From the NCBI GenBank assembly GCA_016926475.1, contig JAFGON010000022.1, forward strand, positions 1 through 60,033: a stretch of DNA of 60,033 nt, given 5' to 3'. The translations under genes were made by a program, and so were the position numbers. This document shows positions 7,992-17,240 of this stretch, in pieces; position 1 is the first letter of the stretch; every line of letters begins with the position of its first letter. This DNA is from a candidate division WOR-3 bacterium. Lineage in GTDB: Bacteria > SDB-A. The notes below the pieces were generated by a model. It saw nothing but the letters and a program-made list of their open reading frames with translations, was not told where the DNA came from and did not search any database.

Positions 7992-9374
7992 ATGCCCCTC
8001 GACAAAAACGACAATTCCCTGAACTGGAAAAAGATAATTCTTTTTTGGACTCCCCTCTCCTTTACATGGCTTATGATGTCCATGGAGGCTCCTTTTATCA
8101 CGGCAATAATCGGCAGGATAGTCGAAGCGAAGTACAACCTCGCCTCTTACGGTGTCGCGTTTTCAATAGCTATGCTTATAGAAGCTCCGGTAGTCATGAT
8201 TCTTTCAGCTTCCGTCGCTCTGGTCAACTCAAAGAAAAACTACATCAAACTCAGAAATTTTATTTTGACCATAATCGTTTCGGTGACACTTCTCCATATA
8301 TTTATCAACTTGCCCTTTGTATTCGGCTATATTTCTGGGGATGTTCTGAAGTTAGACCCTAAAATCGCATCCCTCGCGCATTCCTCTTCCATAATAATGA
8401 TCCCTTGGGCCGGCGCTATCGGTTACAGAAGGTTCTACCAGGGAATACTTATAAGGATGGGGCAGACAAAAAAAGTCGCCGCCGGAACATTCGTAAGGCT
8501 ATTTTTCATGACGGCGACCGGTCTTTTTTTGTTTTTATTTACGGATATCCCGGGAGCCTGCGTAGGAGCGGCTTCTCTATCCGTCGGAGTGATCCTCGAA
8601 TCCGCTGCCACTCGTATTATGGCAATCAAGGCAGTCAAAAAGGTGACCTCAGGCGGTGAAGACCAAAAGCTTTTGTCGCTATCCGATATCGTAAAGTTTT
8701 ATTACCCTCTCGCTTTGACATCTTATTTGATCCTGGGAATCAACCCGATACTGACTTTTTTTATGGCAAAAGGAAAAATGCCGGTAGAATCCCTCGCCGT
8801 CTTACCCGTTATAAACGCTTTTATTTTCATATTCAGGAGTTTCGGTCTTTCTTTTCAGGAAGCTGCCCTCGCTCTTCTTGGTAAAAATTACGACAACTTC
8901 ATACCTCTCAGGAATTTCGCCTTGGTCCTCGGTATACTCACAAGTTCCCTTGCCGCTTTGGTCTCCGTGACTACCCTGTCTCTCCTGTGGTTCAAGCATG
9001 TTTCTTTTTTGTCCGAAGAACTTTTAGCCCTCACTCTTTTCCCGACCGTGGTCCTTTCAATTATGCCGTCTTTGACGACTCTTTTGGCGTGGCAGAGATC
9101 CGTTCTCGTCAACTCGAGGCTGACTTATCCAATAACAATAGCGACCGCACTCGAAGTAATCGCTATAGGTATTTTGATGACTTTCTCGGCGAAAATTTTA
9201 AACCCGGTCGCCATCTATTCAGCTGCGGTTTCCGTAGTACTCGGAAGAGCTCTCGCAAATTTATACCTGTATTTTCCATACAGAAAAATCGTCTTTTCCC
9301 ACGGTTATAAACCAAGTTTCTACAGATCGTATATAAGGCTTTTTGACAAGGTCAATTCGGAGGTAAAAACATGA
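7992..9374 (+). CDS. MATE/MOP-superfamily-like membrane transporter
   Basis: A 460-residue integral membrane protein with about 12 hydrophobic segments spread over its length. The spacing and motifs ('WTPLSFTWLMMSMEAPFITA' near 20-39; 'GYRRFYQGILIRMGQT' near 143-158; 'FRSFGLSFQEAALALLG' near 278-294) resemble the MATE/MOP flippase superfamily, in particular proteins of the ANKH (progressive ankylosis) type. ANKH proteins export pyrophosphate, ATP or citrate in animals; the substrate of bacterial members is unknown. The stop overlaps the start of the PRPP-synthetase-like gene (ATGA), so the two are probably translated together. Assignment to the ANKH branch is tentative. Confidence 0.65.
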   Translation: MPLDKNDNSLNWKKIILFWTPLSFTWLMMSMEAPFITAIIGRIVEAKYNLASYGVAFSIAMLIEAPVVMILSASVALVNSKKNYIKLRNFILTIIVSVTLLHIFINLPFVFGYISGDVLKLDPKIASLAHSSSIIMIPWAGAIGYRRFYQGILIRMGQTKKVAAGTFVRLFFMTATGLFLFLFTDIPGACVGAASLSVGVILESAATRIMAIKAVKKVTSGGEDQKLLSLSDIVKFYYPLALTSYLILGINPILTFFMAKGKMPVESLAVLPVINAFIFIFRSFGLSFQEAALALLGKNYDNFIPLRNFALVLGILTSSLAALVSVTTLSLLWFKHVSFLSEELLALTLFPTVVLSIMPSLTTLLAWQRSVLVNSRLTYPITIATALEVIAIGILMTFSAKILNPVAIYSAAVSVVLGRALANLYLYFPYRKIVFSHGYKPSFYRSYIRLFDKVNSEVKT

Positions 9375-10495
9375 TAAACATGGACAAGTTCAGCCAAAAT
9401 TTCATCACGCCCGAGAGGTTCGACAAAACGAAGAGCCGGCTTCTTCACGGACCCAACGGCTGGCTTCTTTTCGTAGCTTGTAATTCCGGAATATCTCTCG
9501 TGCAGGACATCAAACGCCACTACGAAGAAATGCTGAAAGTAAACGGAAGCTACTTGAAAGAGATTCCTCTCATTGGAACAGACAACAACCCCCTGACGAT
9601 GATTTTTCAGGACACCGAGACATGCCCTCGCCTGACAAGGCACGTAGCGGGATCAAACGCTTTTGTCTTTCAGTGCATACATGAAAACAAATCCAGCAAC
9701 TCCGTCAACGAAAACCTCCAACAGCTTCTTCAGTCGGTGAGGACTTTAAAAGCTCACAGGGCTCAGACCGTAACTGTTGTAACTCCCTATTCGCCTTATT
9801 CACGTCAGGACAAGCCCACTTTCATGCAGAGGGAAGCGACACTCGCCAAACTTTTCGCCGACCAGCTAAAAGTCGCCGGAGCAAACATACACCTGACCTA
9901 CCATCCCCATGCATTGTCTCTTTTCGGTTTATACGAGCCTGACATGACTCTTGTCGCTCTGAGCGGACTCGACCTGTTCCTGGAAATATTCTGTGAATTC
10001 AAAAACAGCAAAGAAGTTGTAGCGGTCTCAACCGATTCCGGCGGCGCGAAGTTCACCGTTCATTTTGCAGAGAATATGGGGGTTTCACACGCGATAGTAA
10101 ACAAATTCAGGCATGGAAAAGATTCATCGGATATGTTAGGAGTCATAGGCGATCTCGAAAACAAAAAAACGGCCCTGATAACTGACGACGAGACGGTGAC
10201 GGGAAGCTCTTTCCTGAACGTTGTAAAAAATCTCAACCTGAACCACGGAATACAAAATATACACGTCGGAATATCACATTTGAAGATGAAGGAGAACAAC
10301 ATCCCCAAACTCGTCGAGGCGCACGAGAAATACGGGCTTTCGAAAATGCATGTCACCGATTCTATCCCGCAAATCCCTGAAATATTGAACCTTGATTTTG
10401 TCGAAGTACACAGCCTTGCGAGGCGCTTTGCTTCAACTATCAACAGGCTTCACAACGATGTCTCTGTAAGCGAGCTCTTCTCTTCAATTAAATGA
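9371..10495 (+). CDS. Divergent ribose-phosphate pyrophosphokinase
   Basis: By homology it would make PRPP from ribose 5-phosphate and ATP. The fold of two phosphoribosyltransferase-like halves is recognisable over 374 residues: 'VTPYSPYSRQDKP' stands for the usual 'IPYFGYARQDR' flexible loop, 'YHPHALSLFGLYE' for 'DLHAxQIQGFF', and 'VSTDSGGAKF' for 'SPDxGGxxR'. The PRPP loop reads 'ITDDETVTGSS' where typical enzymes have 'VDDxxDTGGT'. The N-terminal FSDGE nucleotide motif is not obvious, and the protein is about 60 residues longer than usual. A GGAGG site precedes the ATG at 9371, which lies in an ATGA overlap with the transporter gene. It could be a specialised synthetase or a PRPP-binding paralogue. 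Confidence 0.75.
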   Translation: MINMDKFSQNFITPERFDKTKSRLLHGPNGWLLFVACNSGISLVQDIKRHYEEMLKVNGSYLKEIPLIGTDNNPLTMIFQDTETCPRLTRHVAGSNAFVFQCIHENKSSNSVNENLQQLLQSVRTLKAHRAQTVTVVTPYSPYSRQDKPTFMQREATLAKLFADQLKVAGANIHLTYHPHALSLFGLYEPDMTLVALSGLDLFLEIFCEFKNSKEVVAVSTDSGGAKFTVHFAENMGVSHAIVNKFRHGKDSSDMLGVIGDLENKKTALITDDETVTGSSFLNVVKNLNLNHGIQNIHVGISHLKMKENNIPKLVEAHEKYGLSKMHVTDSIPQIPEILNLDFVEVHSLARRFASTINRLHNDVSVSELFSSIK

Positions 10496-10507
10496 AAATT
10501 TTCAAAC

Positions 10508-10536
10508 TTCAGTCCCTTCGGTAAACGTGTTAGAAT
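10508..10536 (+). promoter_or_regulatory. Candidate promoter for lipoprotein gene
   Basis: Extended -10 TGT-TAGAAT (TAGAAT at 10531-10536), 17 bases after a weak -35 TTCAGT (10508-10513). The gene starts 30 bases downstream after AAGGAGG. Confidence 0.4.
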
Positions 10537-10565
10537 GTATTGATCAAGCTAAATAAGGAGGAAAG

Positions 10566-11495
10566 ATGAAAAAGTACGCCGCTCTGATACTAATTTTTCT
10601 GCCGCTGACATTGTTTGTCTCCTGCACAAAAGATTCCTCGCCCACACAGCCAACAAACACAGGTTGCGTGGACGGATATTTCAGGCTGCCTTCGGGAGAC
10701 TTTCCCGTGCCGGGAGCCACCGTTTCAGTCGGCAACATCACCACTACGACAGCTTCAGACGGTTATTTTATGCTGCAAAACGTGCCTGAAGGCGATCAGG
10801 TCCTGACTGCGACAAAGGAAGTCTTCACAGCTTCTGCAACTGTCACGGTAGTCAAAAACGACACTGCTTCGAGAACGCTTTATTCTTCTGTTCCCGTGAG
10901 AAGCTATTTCCTCGTAGTCTACGGAGGGGATTTCTGGGACGAACTGACAACGGTTCTAAAGACCGCCGGCATCTCATACGATTCAGTCAACCTTCACAAT
11001 TTGACCTCCAACGACATAAACGGGAGAAAATACATTTTCTTGGTCTCAGACAGCGGTTATGTATCCAACACTTACCCCGCAGAACTCAAAAACTGGGCTG
11101 AACAGCAGGGCAACCACCTCTACGCTTCGAGCAGCGCTTACATTTGGCTTTTGGGCATGTTCCCCGGACAATTCGAAAGGTACAACACGGACGGCATGGC
11201 AGGCACCGCCACAAACATTGTCATCGAGTCTTCACTTTCTTCCTACGTCGGGGGAACTCTTTCTGTTGTCTTTACGTTGCCGTATGTCCCGATAAGCATG
11301 ATTCAGACAGGAGTTACAGCCCTGATAAGAGCCACTGTGCCAGTCGAGGGGGGGCAATGGCTTTCAGACTCCCCTGTAGCTTTCAGGTGGAGAGAAGGCG
11401 GATCCAACGGCGGAACAATAACTTTCACAAACCTCTACACAGGGATGAAAGGACCGGCTGAGGAAAGGGCTAAAATTTACCTCTCTCTTTTCTGA
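10566..11495 (+). CDS. Lipoprotein with carboxypeptidase-regulatory-like domain
   Basis: A 309-residue protein with a lipoprotein signal peptide; the lipobox 'LFVSC' places the modified cysteine at residue 20. Residues about 35-108 form a CarboxypepD_reg-like beta sandwich ('VPGATVSVGNITTTTASDGYF', then 'LQNVPEGDQVLTATKEVF'). The remaining 200 residues look alpha-beta ('YFLVVYGGDFWDELTTVLKTAG', 'YIFLVSDSGYV', 'LYASSSAYIWLLG'), like a flavodoxin- or glutamine-amidotransferase-type fold found in extracellular proteins. No catalytic residues were recognised. An AAGGAGG site precedes the ATG. The gene converges with purA, leaving two bases between stops. Confidence 0.75.
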   Translation: MKKYAALILIFLPLTLFVSCTKDSSPTQPTNTGCVDGYFRLPSGDFPVPGATVSVGNITTTTASDGYFMLQNVPEGDQVLTATKEVFTASATVTVVKNDTASRTLYSSVPVRSYFLVVYGGDFWDELTTVLKTAGISYDSVNLHNLTSNDINGRKYIFLVSDSGYVSNTYPAELKNWAEQQGNHLYASSSAYIWLLGMFPGQFERYNTDGMAGTATNIVIESSLSSYVGGTLSVVFTLPYVPISMIQTGVTALIRATVPVEGGQWLSDSPVAFRWREGGSNGGTITFTNLYTGMKGPAEERAKIYLSLF

Positions 11496-11497
11496 AA

Positions 11498-12799
11498 CTA
11501 CCAACTGAATATACGCGCGCCGTCTCTCTCTATGAGGTCGGCGCGTTTTGGACCCACCGATACCCATGAAATTCTTACTTCGAGTTGCTCTTCAATCATG
11601 TTCACGTATTCTTTGGCCTCACGGGGCAAGTCGTCAAATCTTCGGACAGACGAAATATCAGTTTTCCATCCCTTGTAACTTGCAAGGACAGGCCTTGCGC
11701 TTTCCAAAAAAGGCGTTGTCAGAAAATTATCCGTCTCCTCTTTTCCTGTCTTGTACTTTACGCAGACAGGTATGGTTTCTAGGTATCCGAGAACGTCCAA
11801 ATTCGTCAATACCACCTGGGTAGCCCCCTGAACCGCGCAACCGTATCTCGTCGCGACGCAGTCGAACCAACCCATTCTTCTCGGCCTGCCTGTCGTCGCG
11901 CCGAATTCTCCGGCGTCCCCTCCTCTATTTCTCAGCTCGTCCGCTTCAGCGCCGAAAATCTCCGCGACAAAAGGTCCTCTGCCGACGCAAGTAGAATAGG
12001 CTTTGACGACTGCGATTACCTCCTTTATCTCGTAGGGTGGTATTCCAGCGCCTACTGACGCGAAACCGGCAAGAGGGGATGATGAGGTTGAAAAAGGGTA
12101 TATGCCATGGTCAGGATCTCTGAGAGAACCGAGCTGACCTTCGAGAAGAATTTTTTTCTTTTCCTTCAAAGCTTCTTTTAAAAACGATGTCGTGTCGGTT
12201 AAATACGGTTTTATCATTTCACCCTGCGAAAGCATCTCTTCCGCCAGTTTTTCAAGGTCAAGTTTTTCCTCTTTGTACAGGTGTTCCAAAAGAATATTCT
12301 TCCGATCCAGGGCTTTCTTCACCGTCGAAAAAAACATTTTTCTGTCGTAAAACATCGAAGCCTCAACGGCGATTTTTGCGCTTTTATCGGAATAAAACGG
12401 AGCTATTCCTGAACCTGTAGAACCGAATTTTTCACCTTTTAAACGCGCTTCTTCAAACCCGTCGAAAAGAACGTGGTAAGGCATGACGATCTTAGCCCTG
12501 TCGGAGACCATTATAGAAGGTTTGGGAACACCTCTTTTCCTGAGAGATTCGATTTCATCCAAAAAACTCTTTATATTAAGAGCGACGCCAGGCCCAAGGA
12601 CATTTTTGACGTGCGGATAAAAAACTCCCGAGGGCAAAAGATGCAGGGCGAATTTGCCGTATTCGTTTATGATAGTGTGACCGGCGTTGTTCCCGCCCTG
12701 AAACCTGACCACTATGTCGGAATTTTTCGCGAAATAGTCGGTCATCTTCCCTTTCCCTTCGTCTCCCCAGTTGGCTCCGACAACTGCAGTTGCTGGCAT
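11498..12799 (-). CDS. purA: Adenylosuccinate synthetase
   Basis: Joins IMP and aspartate using GTP, the first committed step to AMP. The 433-residue length is normal. 'GANWGDEGKGK' at 8-18 is the GTP-binding/catalytic loop (Asp13 is the general base), followed by 'VRFQGGNNAGHT' and later 'TSSPLAGFASVGAG' and 'GRPRRMGWFD'. The start is the ATG at 12799, with AAAGGAG upstream on the minus strand; a TTG one codon earlier is less likely. The upstream rnhC stop overlaps this start (TGATG), so the two genes are probably coupled. Confidence 0.96.
   Translation of the reverse strand: MPATAVVGANWGDEGKGKMTDYFAKNSDIVVRFQGGNNAGHTIINEYGKFALHLLPSGVFYPHVKNVLGPGVALNIKSFLDEIESLRKRGVPKPSIMVSDRAKIVMPYHVLFDGFEEARLKGEKFGSTGSGIAPFYSDKSAKIAVEASMFYDRKMFFSTVKKALDRKNILLEHLYKEEKLDLEKLAEEMLSQGEMIKPYLTDTTSFLKEALKEKKKILLEGQLGSLRDPDHGIYPFSTSSSPLAGFASVGAGIPPYEIKEVIAVVKAYSTCVGRGPFVAEIFGAEADELRNRGGDAGEFGATTGRPRRMGWFDCVATRYGCAVQGATQVVLTNLDVLGYLETIPVCVKYKTGKEETDNFLTTPFLESARPVLASYKGWKTDISSVRRFDDLPREAKEYVNMIEEQLEVRISWVSVGPKRADLIERDGARIFSW
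11516..11549 (+). terminator. Possible terminator for the lipoprotein gene, inside purA 3' end
   Basis: CGCGCCG (11516-11522) and CGGCGCG (11539-11545) pair across a 16-base loop and are followed by TTTT. It would stop transcription from the convergent lipoprotein gene within the end of purA. The T run is short, so the call is weak. Confidence 0.35.
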
Positions 12800-13746
12800 C
12801 AATTCTCCTTTGTGAAACGAGAGTCAAAAATAGTCCCGGGTCGAATGCTTCTCAAAACTTGCTGAGCGGTTTTGAAATTCATTTTAACAGACATTCGCAA
12901 TTCTTTCTCCCCAAAATTCTCGGCAAATTTCAACGCTGTTTTATGCGTTCCTGCGGAACAGCCCAGGGGTATCTTCATTCCGTATTTTTCGGAAATAATT
13001 TTGACCCCGCCTAAAAAAGCGCTTCTGGCCAAAACTGAAGCCGCGGCAACTGCCCGGATGCTTTCGGCTCTGTAAAAAAAGGAGGTCTTCCCATGGAAGA
13101 CATTTGAAAAGTCACAGTTTCGTGAAAATTTATCCACTATTAATGTCCTGGGAAGGTGCCTTTTCGCAAGGTTTCGAACCGTCTCTTTATGAAGATCGCA
13201 GAGAAGTTCGTTCAGCGAATATCCCTTTCTTTTCACTTGTTCATACTTTTCGTTGTAATCCATCGGAGATAAAACGGTGATCTCGAACTTGGACTTGAAC
13301 GCTTCCCCAATATTTTGGGCCAGCGCAATGTTTTTTTCATCAGTGTTCATTTTTGAATCTCTCACGCCCATACGTTCAAGTTCGCATGAATCCTCTTCAT
13401 CGGCAAAAAAAGCCGCAGAGACGAGAGGACCGAAGAGGTCACCTTTTCCTGATTCGTCGCACCCGACAAAGGGGTGCTGAAGATCGAGGTTCTCTGGTTG
13501 TATTTCGGGATTGCCTTCAAAATTTTCAATGAATTGAACAAGGTCTTCGCTGTCTATCTGTGAAAGGTCGAGTCGGACACCTTTTTTTTTGTTGTCATAA
13601 ACCCTGACATGTCCCGAACCTAAACGGCTTTTTACAAAAAATTGTGTTCCTCTCAATATTTCCTTTTCTCCAGACAATTCGGCTCCGGTTTTTTTTAAAT
13701 TTTCCTTTATTTTTTGGACAAGTTCTCTGCGGGAAAACTTATTCAT
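12799..13746 (-). CDS. rnhC: Ribonuclease HIII
   Basis: Cuts the RNA strand of RNA-DNA hybrids. The N-terminal 90 residues are the TBP-like substrate-binding domain that separates HIII from HII. The catalytic domain starts with 'GCDESGKGDLFGPLV' (Asp97, Glu98), where HIII enzymes have DEXGKGD. It continues with 'LIVDKFSRNC' and 'RAESIRAVAAASVLAR', which supply the remaining acidic and helix residues. The start is the ATG at 13746 after AAGGGA; an upstream TTG at 13767 is possible. It overlaps the helicase gene by eight bases and the purA start by one. Confidence 0.9.
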   Translation of the reverse strand: MNKFSRRELVQKIKENLKKTGAELSGEKEILRGTQFFVKSRLGSGHVRVYDNKKKGVRLDLSQIDSEDLVQFIENFEGNPEIQPENLDLQHPFVGCDESGKGDLFGPLVSAAFFADEEDSCELERMGVRDSKMNTDEKNIALAQNIGEAFKSKFEITVLSPMDYNEKYEQVKRKGYSLNELLCDLHKETVRNLAKRHLPRTLIVDKFSRNCDFSNVFHGKTSFFYRAESIRAVAAASVLARSAFLGGVKIISEKYGMKIPLGCSAGTHKTALKFAENFGEKELRMSVKMNFKTAQQVLRSIRPGTIFDSRFTKEN

Positions 13747-15703
13747 CCGTGTATTCCCTTTCAACAAAATCTGTGAGTATCCTGCCTTCAGCTAAAAATC
13801 TCGAGACCTGAGATGTGCTGAAAAGGCTGAAATTCCAATAGTTTCTTGCTGGGTTGATGTATCCCGGTTTTAAAAGAAACAGGTCCCTTTTCGCTCTGGT
13901 CGTCGCCACGTATAACAGTCTCCTCTCCTCTTCAAGATCATCAGGGTCTTCAAGGCATCGGTACGAGGGAAAATAACCGTCGGTGAGGTGTATTATGAAA
14001 ACCGAATGCCACTCGAGGCCTTTTGCCGAATGCACCGTCGATAAGGTCAGAATTTCATCGTCGTCTTTTCCTGCTATTGTGTCGATTTGGCTTTTTTCAA
14101 GAGGTTCGAGAGTCATGTCGGTCAAAAATTCCGCTACGGTAGAATACCTCCTTGCGACAAACACCAAAGAGTCGAGGTCGTTTGCCCTCCTTGAATAATC
14201 CTCGAGGTAAATTCTCAGAAATTTGTCCCTGTAGTATTCGAGCACCTCGGAGACGATTTCTTCAGCAGAGACGGAGTTTTCGTTTAGCAGTTTTGAAAGT
14301 TTTTTTAGTTGGTTGATGTCATCTTTGTAGATTTTTGAAGCGTACAAAGATTCTTGGAGGTTCTCTATTCCACCTTTTTGCGATATTCTTTCAAAAAAGA
14401 GTTTTGCCGTCTTGCTGCCCACTCCTTCTATCAATTTAAGGGACCTGAACCAACTCACAGAATCGCGCGGATTGACGAGAGATTTGAGTATTGAAAGGAC
14501 GTCTTTTATGTGGGAAGCTTCTGTGAATTTCACACCTCCGTATTTTTTGAAAGGAATGCCGAACTTTCTCAGTTCAAGTTCAAGATCGTTGGAGTGCCAT
14601 CCTGCTCTGAAAAGAACCGCCATATCGTTCAACTTCACGCCTTCTTCTCTCAGCTCAAGCAGTTTTTTGCAGACATACCTCGATTGTTCGTTTTCGTCTC
14701 TCGCTTCAACGTAAAGAGGTTTTCTGCCTCCCCTGATATTCGTCCTGAGGTTTTTTGAGTATTTCTCGGACGCGAATTTAATTACTTCGTTTGTCAAGTT
14801 GAGAATATTCTGCGTGCTTCTGTAATTTTCTTCAATGGTGACCACTTCAGTGCCGGGAAAAATCCGCGGAAAATCCATTATGTTTTTGAAATTTGCCCCC
14901 CTGAAGGAATAAATGCTCTGGGAATCGTCTCCGACAGCCATGACGTTTTGATGCTCGGACGCCAGAAGGGCGGTTATCTGGGATTGAATTTTGTTCGTAT
15001 CCTGGTACTCATCCACCATTATGTATTTGTAAAACTCTCCCAGCTTTTTTCTTGTCGAAGGATTTTCCTCCAGCAGCATTTTAAGTTTCACAAGAAGATC
15101 GTCGTAATCCATCAACCCGCCGGTTTTTTTGTTCTCCTCGTATCTATCCCTGAGAAGTTCAATGTCCTGGCAGAGGTGGTAAAACTGCGGATACTGCTTT
15201 TCTACAATTTGAGGGATTTCCGAAAGGCAATTCGAGGATTTGCTGAATATGTCACCGAGAGTCTCTTTTTTCGGGAATCTCGCCTCTTTTCCTGAAAGAC
15301 CCATTTCTGATCTCAGAAGGTTTATCAGGTCTTCCGAATCAGACCTGTCGAGAATCGTGAAACCCGGTTCATACCCCACTTTTTTAGCGTTTTTCCTGAG
15401 AATGTTGTTCGCGAAAGAATGATACGTGCCTCCGGCAACGTGAGAGCACCTGTCGTCGAGAACAGAAGAGGCTCTTCTCAGCATCTCCTGAGCCGCTTTT
15501 CTCGTGAAAGTCAAAAGCAGGATATTTCTCGCGTCCACGCCTTTTTCTACGAGGTACGCCACTCTATAGACAAGTGTCCTGGTCTTGCCGCTCCCGGCTC
15601 CGGCTATGACGAGCAGAGGACCTTCTCTGTGCGTGACCGCTCTCAACTGTTCGGGGTTGAGCTGTTTTTCGTAGTCTACGAGAAGGTTGACTTTTTTCAT
15701 CAT
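13739..15703 (-). CDS. UvrD/PcrA-family DNA helicase
   Basis: A 654-residue superfamily 1A 3'-5' helicase. It has the Q motif 'LNPEQLRAV' (15-23), Walker A 'AGAGSGKT' (34-41), motif Ia 'LLTFTRKAAQEM', motif II 'VDEYQDT', motif III 'VGDDSQSIYSFRGA', motif IV 'NYRST', motif V 'TVHSAKGLEW' and motif VI 'ATTRAKRDLFL'. It probably acts in nucleotide-excision repair or replication-fork rescue as UvrD or PcrA does. The length is a little shorter than E. coli UvrD, mainly at the C-terminus. It lies between a symporter upstream and rnhC downstream, with a short overlap into rnhC. Confidence 0.92.
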   Translation of the reverse strand: MMKKVNLLVDYEKQLNPEQLRAVTHREGPLLVIAGAGSGKTRTLVYRVAYLVEKGVDARNILLLTFTRKAAQEMLRRASSVLDDRCSHVAGGTYHSFANNILRKNAKKVGYEPGFTILDRSDSEDLINLLRSEMGLSGKEARFPKKETLGDIFSKSSNCLSEIPQIVEKQYPQFYHLCQDIELLRDRYEENKKTGGLMDYDDLLVKLKMLLEENPSTRKKLGEFYKYIMVDEYQDTNKIQSQITALLASEHQNVMAVGDDSQSIYSFRGANFKNIMDFPRIFPGTEVVTIEENYRSTQNILNLTNEVIKFASEKYSKNLRTNIRGGRKPLYVEARDENEQSRYVCKKLLELREEGVKLNDMAVLFRAGWHSNDLELELRKFGIPFKKYGGVKFTEASHIKDVLSILKSLVNPRDSVSWFRSLKLIEGVGSKTAKLFFERISQKGGIENLQESLYASKIYKDDINQLKKLSKLLNENSVSAEEIVSEVLEYYRDKFLRIYLEDYSRRANDLDSLVFVARRYSTVAEFLTDMTLEPLEKSQIDTIAGKDDDEILTLSTVHSAKGLEWHSVFIIHLTDGYFPSYRCLEDPDDLEEERRLLYVATTRAKRDLFLLKPGYINPARNYWNFSLFSTSQVSRFLAEGRILTDFVEREYTDE

Positions 15704-15716
15704 CGCCCCCGATATT

Positions 15717-17231
15717 TCAGGGTTTTTCTCTGAAAAGAACCACTGTGAAAAAAGTCCAAAAAGTGCCGAGGATTATTGACCATGGCCAGGCTATGATCTC
15801 CACCCCGAGGGGTCTGAGTAAAAACGTCCTGACAGGAGTTAAAAACCCAATGTTTTGGGAAGTCAAAAAAACCACAAGTAAAATACTTGAAACCATAGAA
15901 AATACGTTTAAGAGGTCTTTTCCCCTTTTCTTTGTCGCAATCGCCGCGAGCATAACCCCGAGAAGGGCTCCGTAAGAGTATCCGAAAACTTTGAATCCGA
16001 GCCAGAGTACGGACTGAGTTCTGCCGAAGAAAACGGCGACGGCGCCGAGAATGGCCACAAATACCGCGACGAGAACCCTTGAAAGGATCACCTCTTTTTT
16101 TCCGTTGAAAGAAAAAAAGTTTTTCAGGATATCCCTGTAGAAAGAGGAAGCCAGAGAGTTCGAAGAAGAGTCTATGGAAGACATAGCCGCCGCGAGAAGA
16201 CCGGCAATCAAAAGCCCCCTCGCCCCCGAAGGTAAAACTGTCTTAATGAAATAAGGGAAGAGATAATCAGGGTTTCCCGCAAGGTATGACGCTGCGACCG
16301 AGTCATGAGGCATAGTCTTGTAATAGACAAACAAAGCGGCTCCGACAGCTAAAAACACCAGAGTCACGGGAAAATTCAAAACAGCTGAGTAGATCAATGC
16401 CTTTCTGCTGTCCCGAAGGTCTCTGCAGGTCAGCGTCCTCTGTACGAAATCCTGGTCTGTCCCCATGACGGCGAGGGTTGTAAAAAAACCGAAAAGAGAC
16501 CCGGCGAGAAAAGATTTGGAGCCCGAAAAATTGAATATAAAATCCGGTGAAGAGCTGTCGAAAGACAGATGAAATATCGTGAATTTACCCTCTTGAACTC
16601 CGACAGAGATGAACTGCGAAAAACCGTCGGGCAGGGATTTCAACACGAAACCGACCGTGAAAACAGCCGCGGCGATGAAAAGGCAGAACTGAAAAAAATC
16701 CGTCCAAATAACCGCTTTTATACCTCCGAAAGAAGTGTAAAGAAGCGCAATAGCGCAGACGTAAAACACCGAAGAGAAAAAAGAGATGCCGAAAATCACG
16801 GAAAGACCAACAGCGCAAGCCGCCAACCTGACCGAACTGGCAAGTATTCTGCTGACGATGTAAATTGCGGATGAGGACAACCAGGTCGCCTTTCCGAATC
16901 TGTTGCCTAAAAATTCGTAGGGAGTCATCACCTTTCTGCCGTAAAAAGCTTTCAGAAATACAAACGAAACCAAAATTCTAGCAAAAAGGTCTCCGAAAGC
17001 GAGTTGAAGGTAGTTGAAATCCCCTCCCTGGGCGACTACAGAGCCTGGAACTCCAATGAAAGTCATCGCTGAAAGCGCGGTCGCGTATATGGAAATTGTA
17101 ACCGCCCACCACTTCATAGCCCTTCCTGCCAAAAAGAAGTCCTCCGCCGACTTTTCCTTTTTTCCGGACCAAATACCAAGAGCTATGACGGCCGCGGAAT
17201 AAAAAACTATGACAACTATATCCAAAAACAT
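15717..17231 (-). CDS. Sodium:solute symporter (SSS family)
   Basis: A 504-residue inner-membrane protein with about 13 hydrophobic segments. The N-terminus 'AEDFFLAGR' followed by 'WWAVTISIYATALSAMTFIG' is the SSS hallmark, with the sodium-site helix. 'TSFGGIKAVIWTDFFQF' (about 168-184) and 'GLLAAAMSSIDSSSNSLAS' (about 341-359) are further family signatures. The substrate (sugar, amino acid, organic acid) cannot be told. There is no ribosome site before the ATG at 17231, and the predicted promoter is so close that the transcript may be leaderless. Confidence 0.9.
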   Translation of the reverse strand: MFLDIVVIVFYSAAVIALGIWSGKKEKSAEDFFLAGRAMKWWAVTISIYATALSAMTFIGVPGSVVAQGGDFNYLQLAFGDLFARILVSFVFLKAFYGRKVMTPYEFLGNRFGKATWLSSSAIYIVSRILASSVRLAACAVGLSVIFGISFFSSVFYVCAIALLYTSFGGIKAVIWTDFFQFCLFIAAAVFTVGFVLKSLPDGFSQFISVGVQEGKFTIFHLSFDSSSPDFIFNFSGSKSFLAGSLFGFFTTLAVMGTDQDFVQRTLTCRDLRDSRKALIYSAVLNFPVTLVFLAVGAALFVYYKTMPHDSVAASYLAGNPDYLFPYFIKTVLPSGARGLLIAGLLAAAMSSIDSSSNSLASSFYRDILKNFFSFNGKKEVILSRVLVAVFVAILGAVAVFFGRTQSVLWLGFKVFGYSYGALLGVMLAAIATKKRGKDLLNVFSMVSSILLVVFLTSQNIGFLTPVRTFLLRPLGVEIIAWPWSIILGTFWTFFTVVLFREKP

Positions 17232-17240
17232 GACAGTCGA

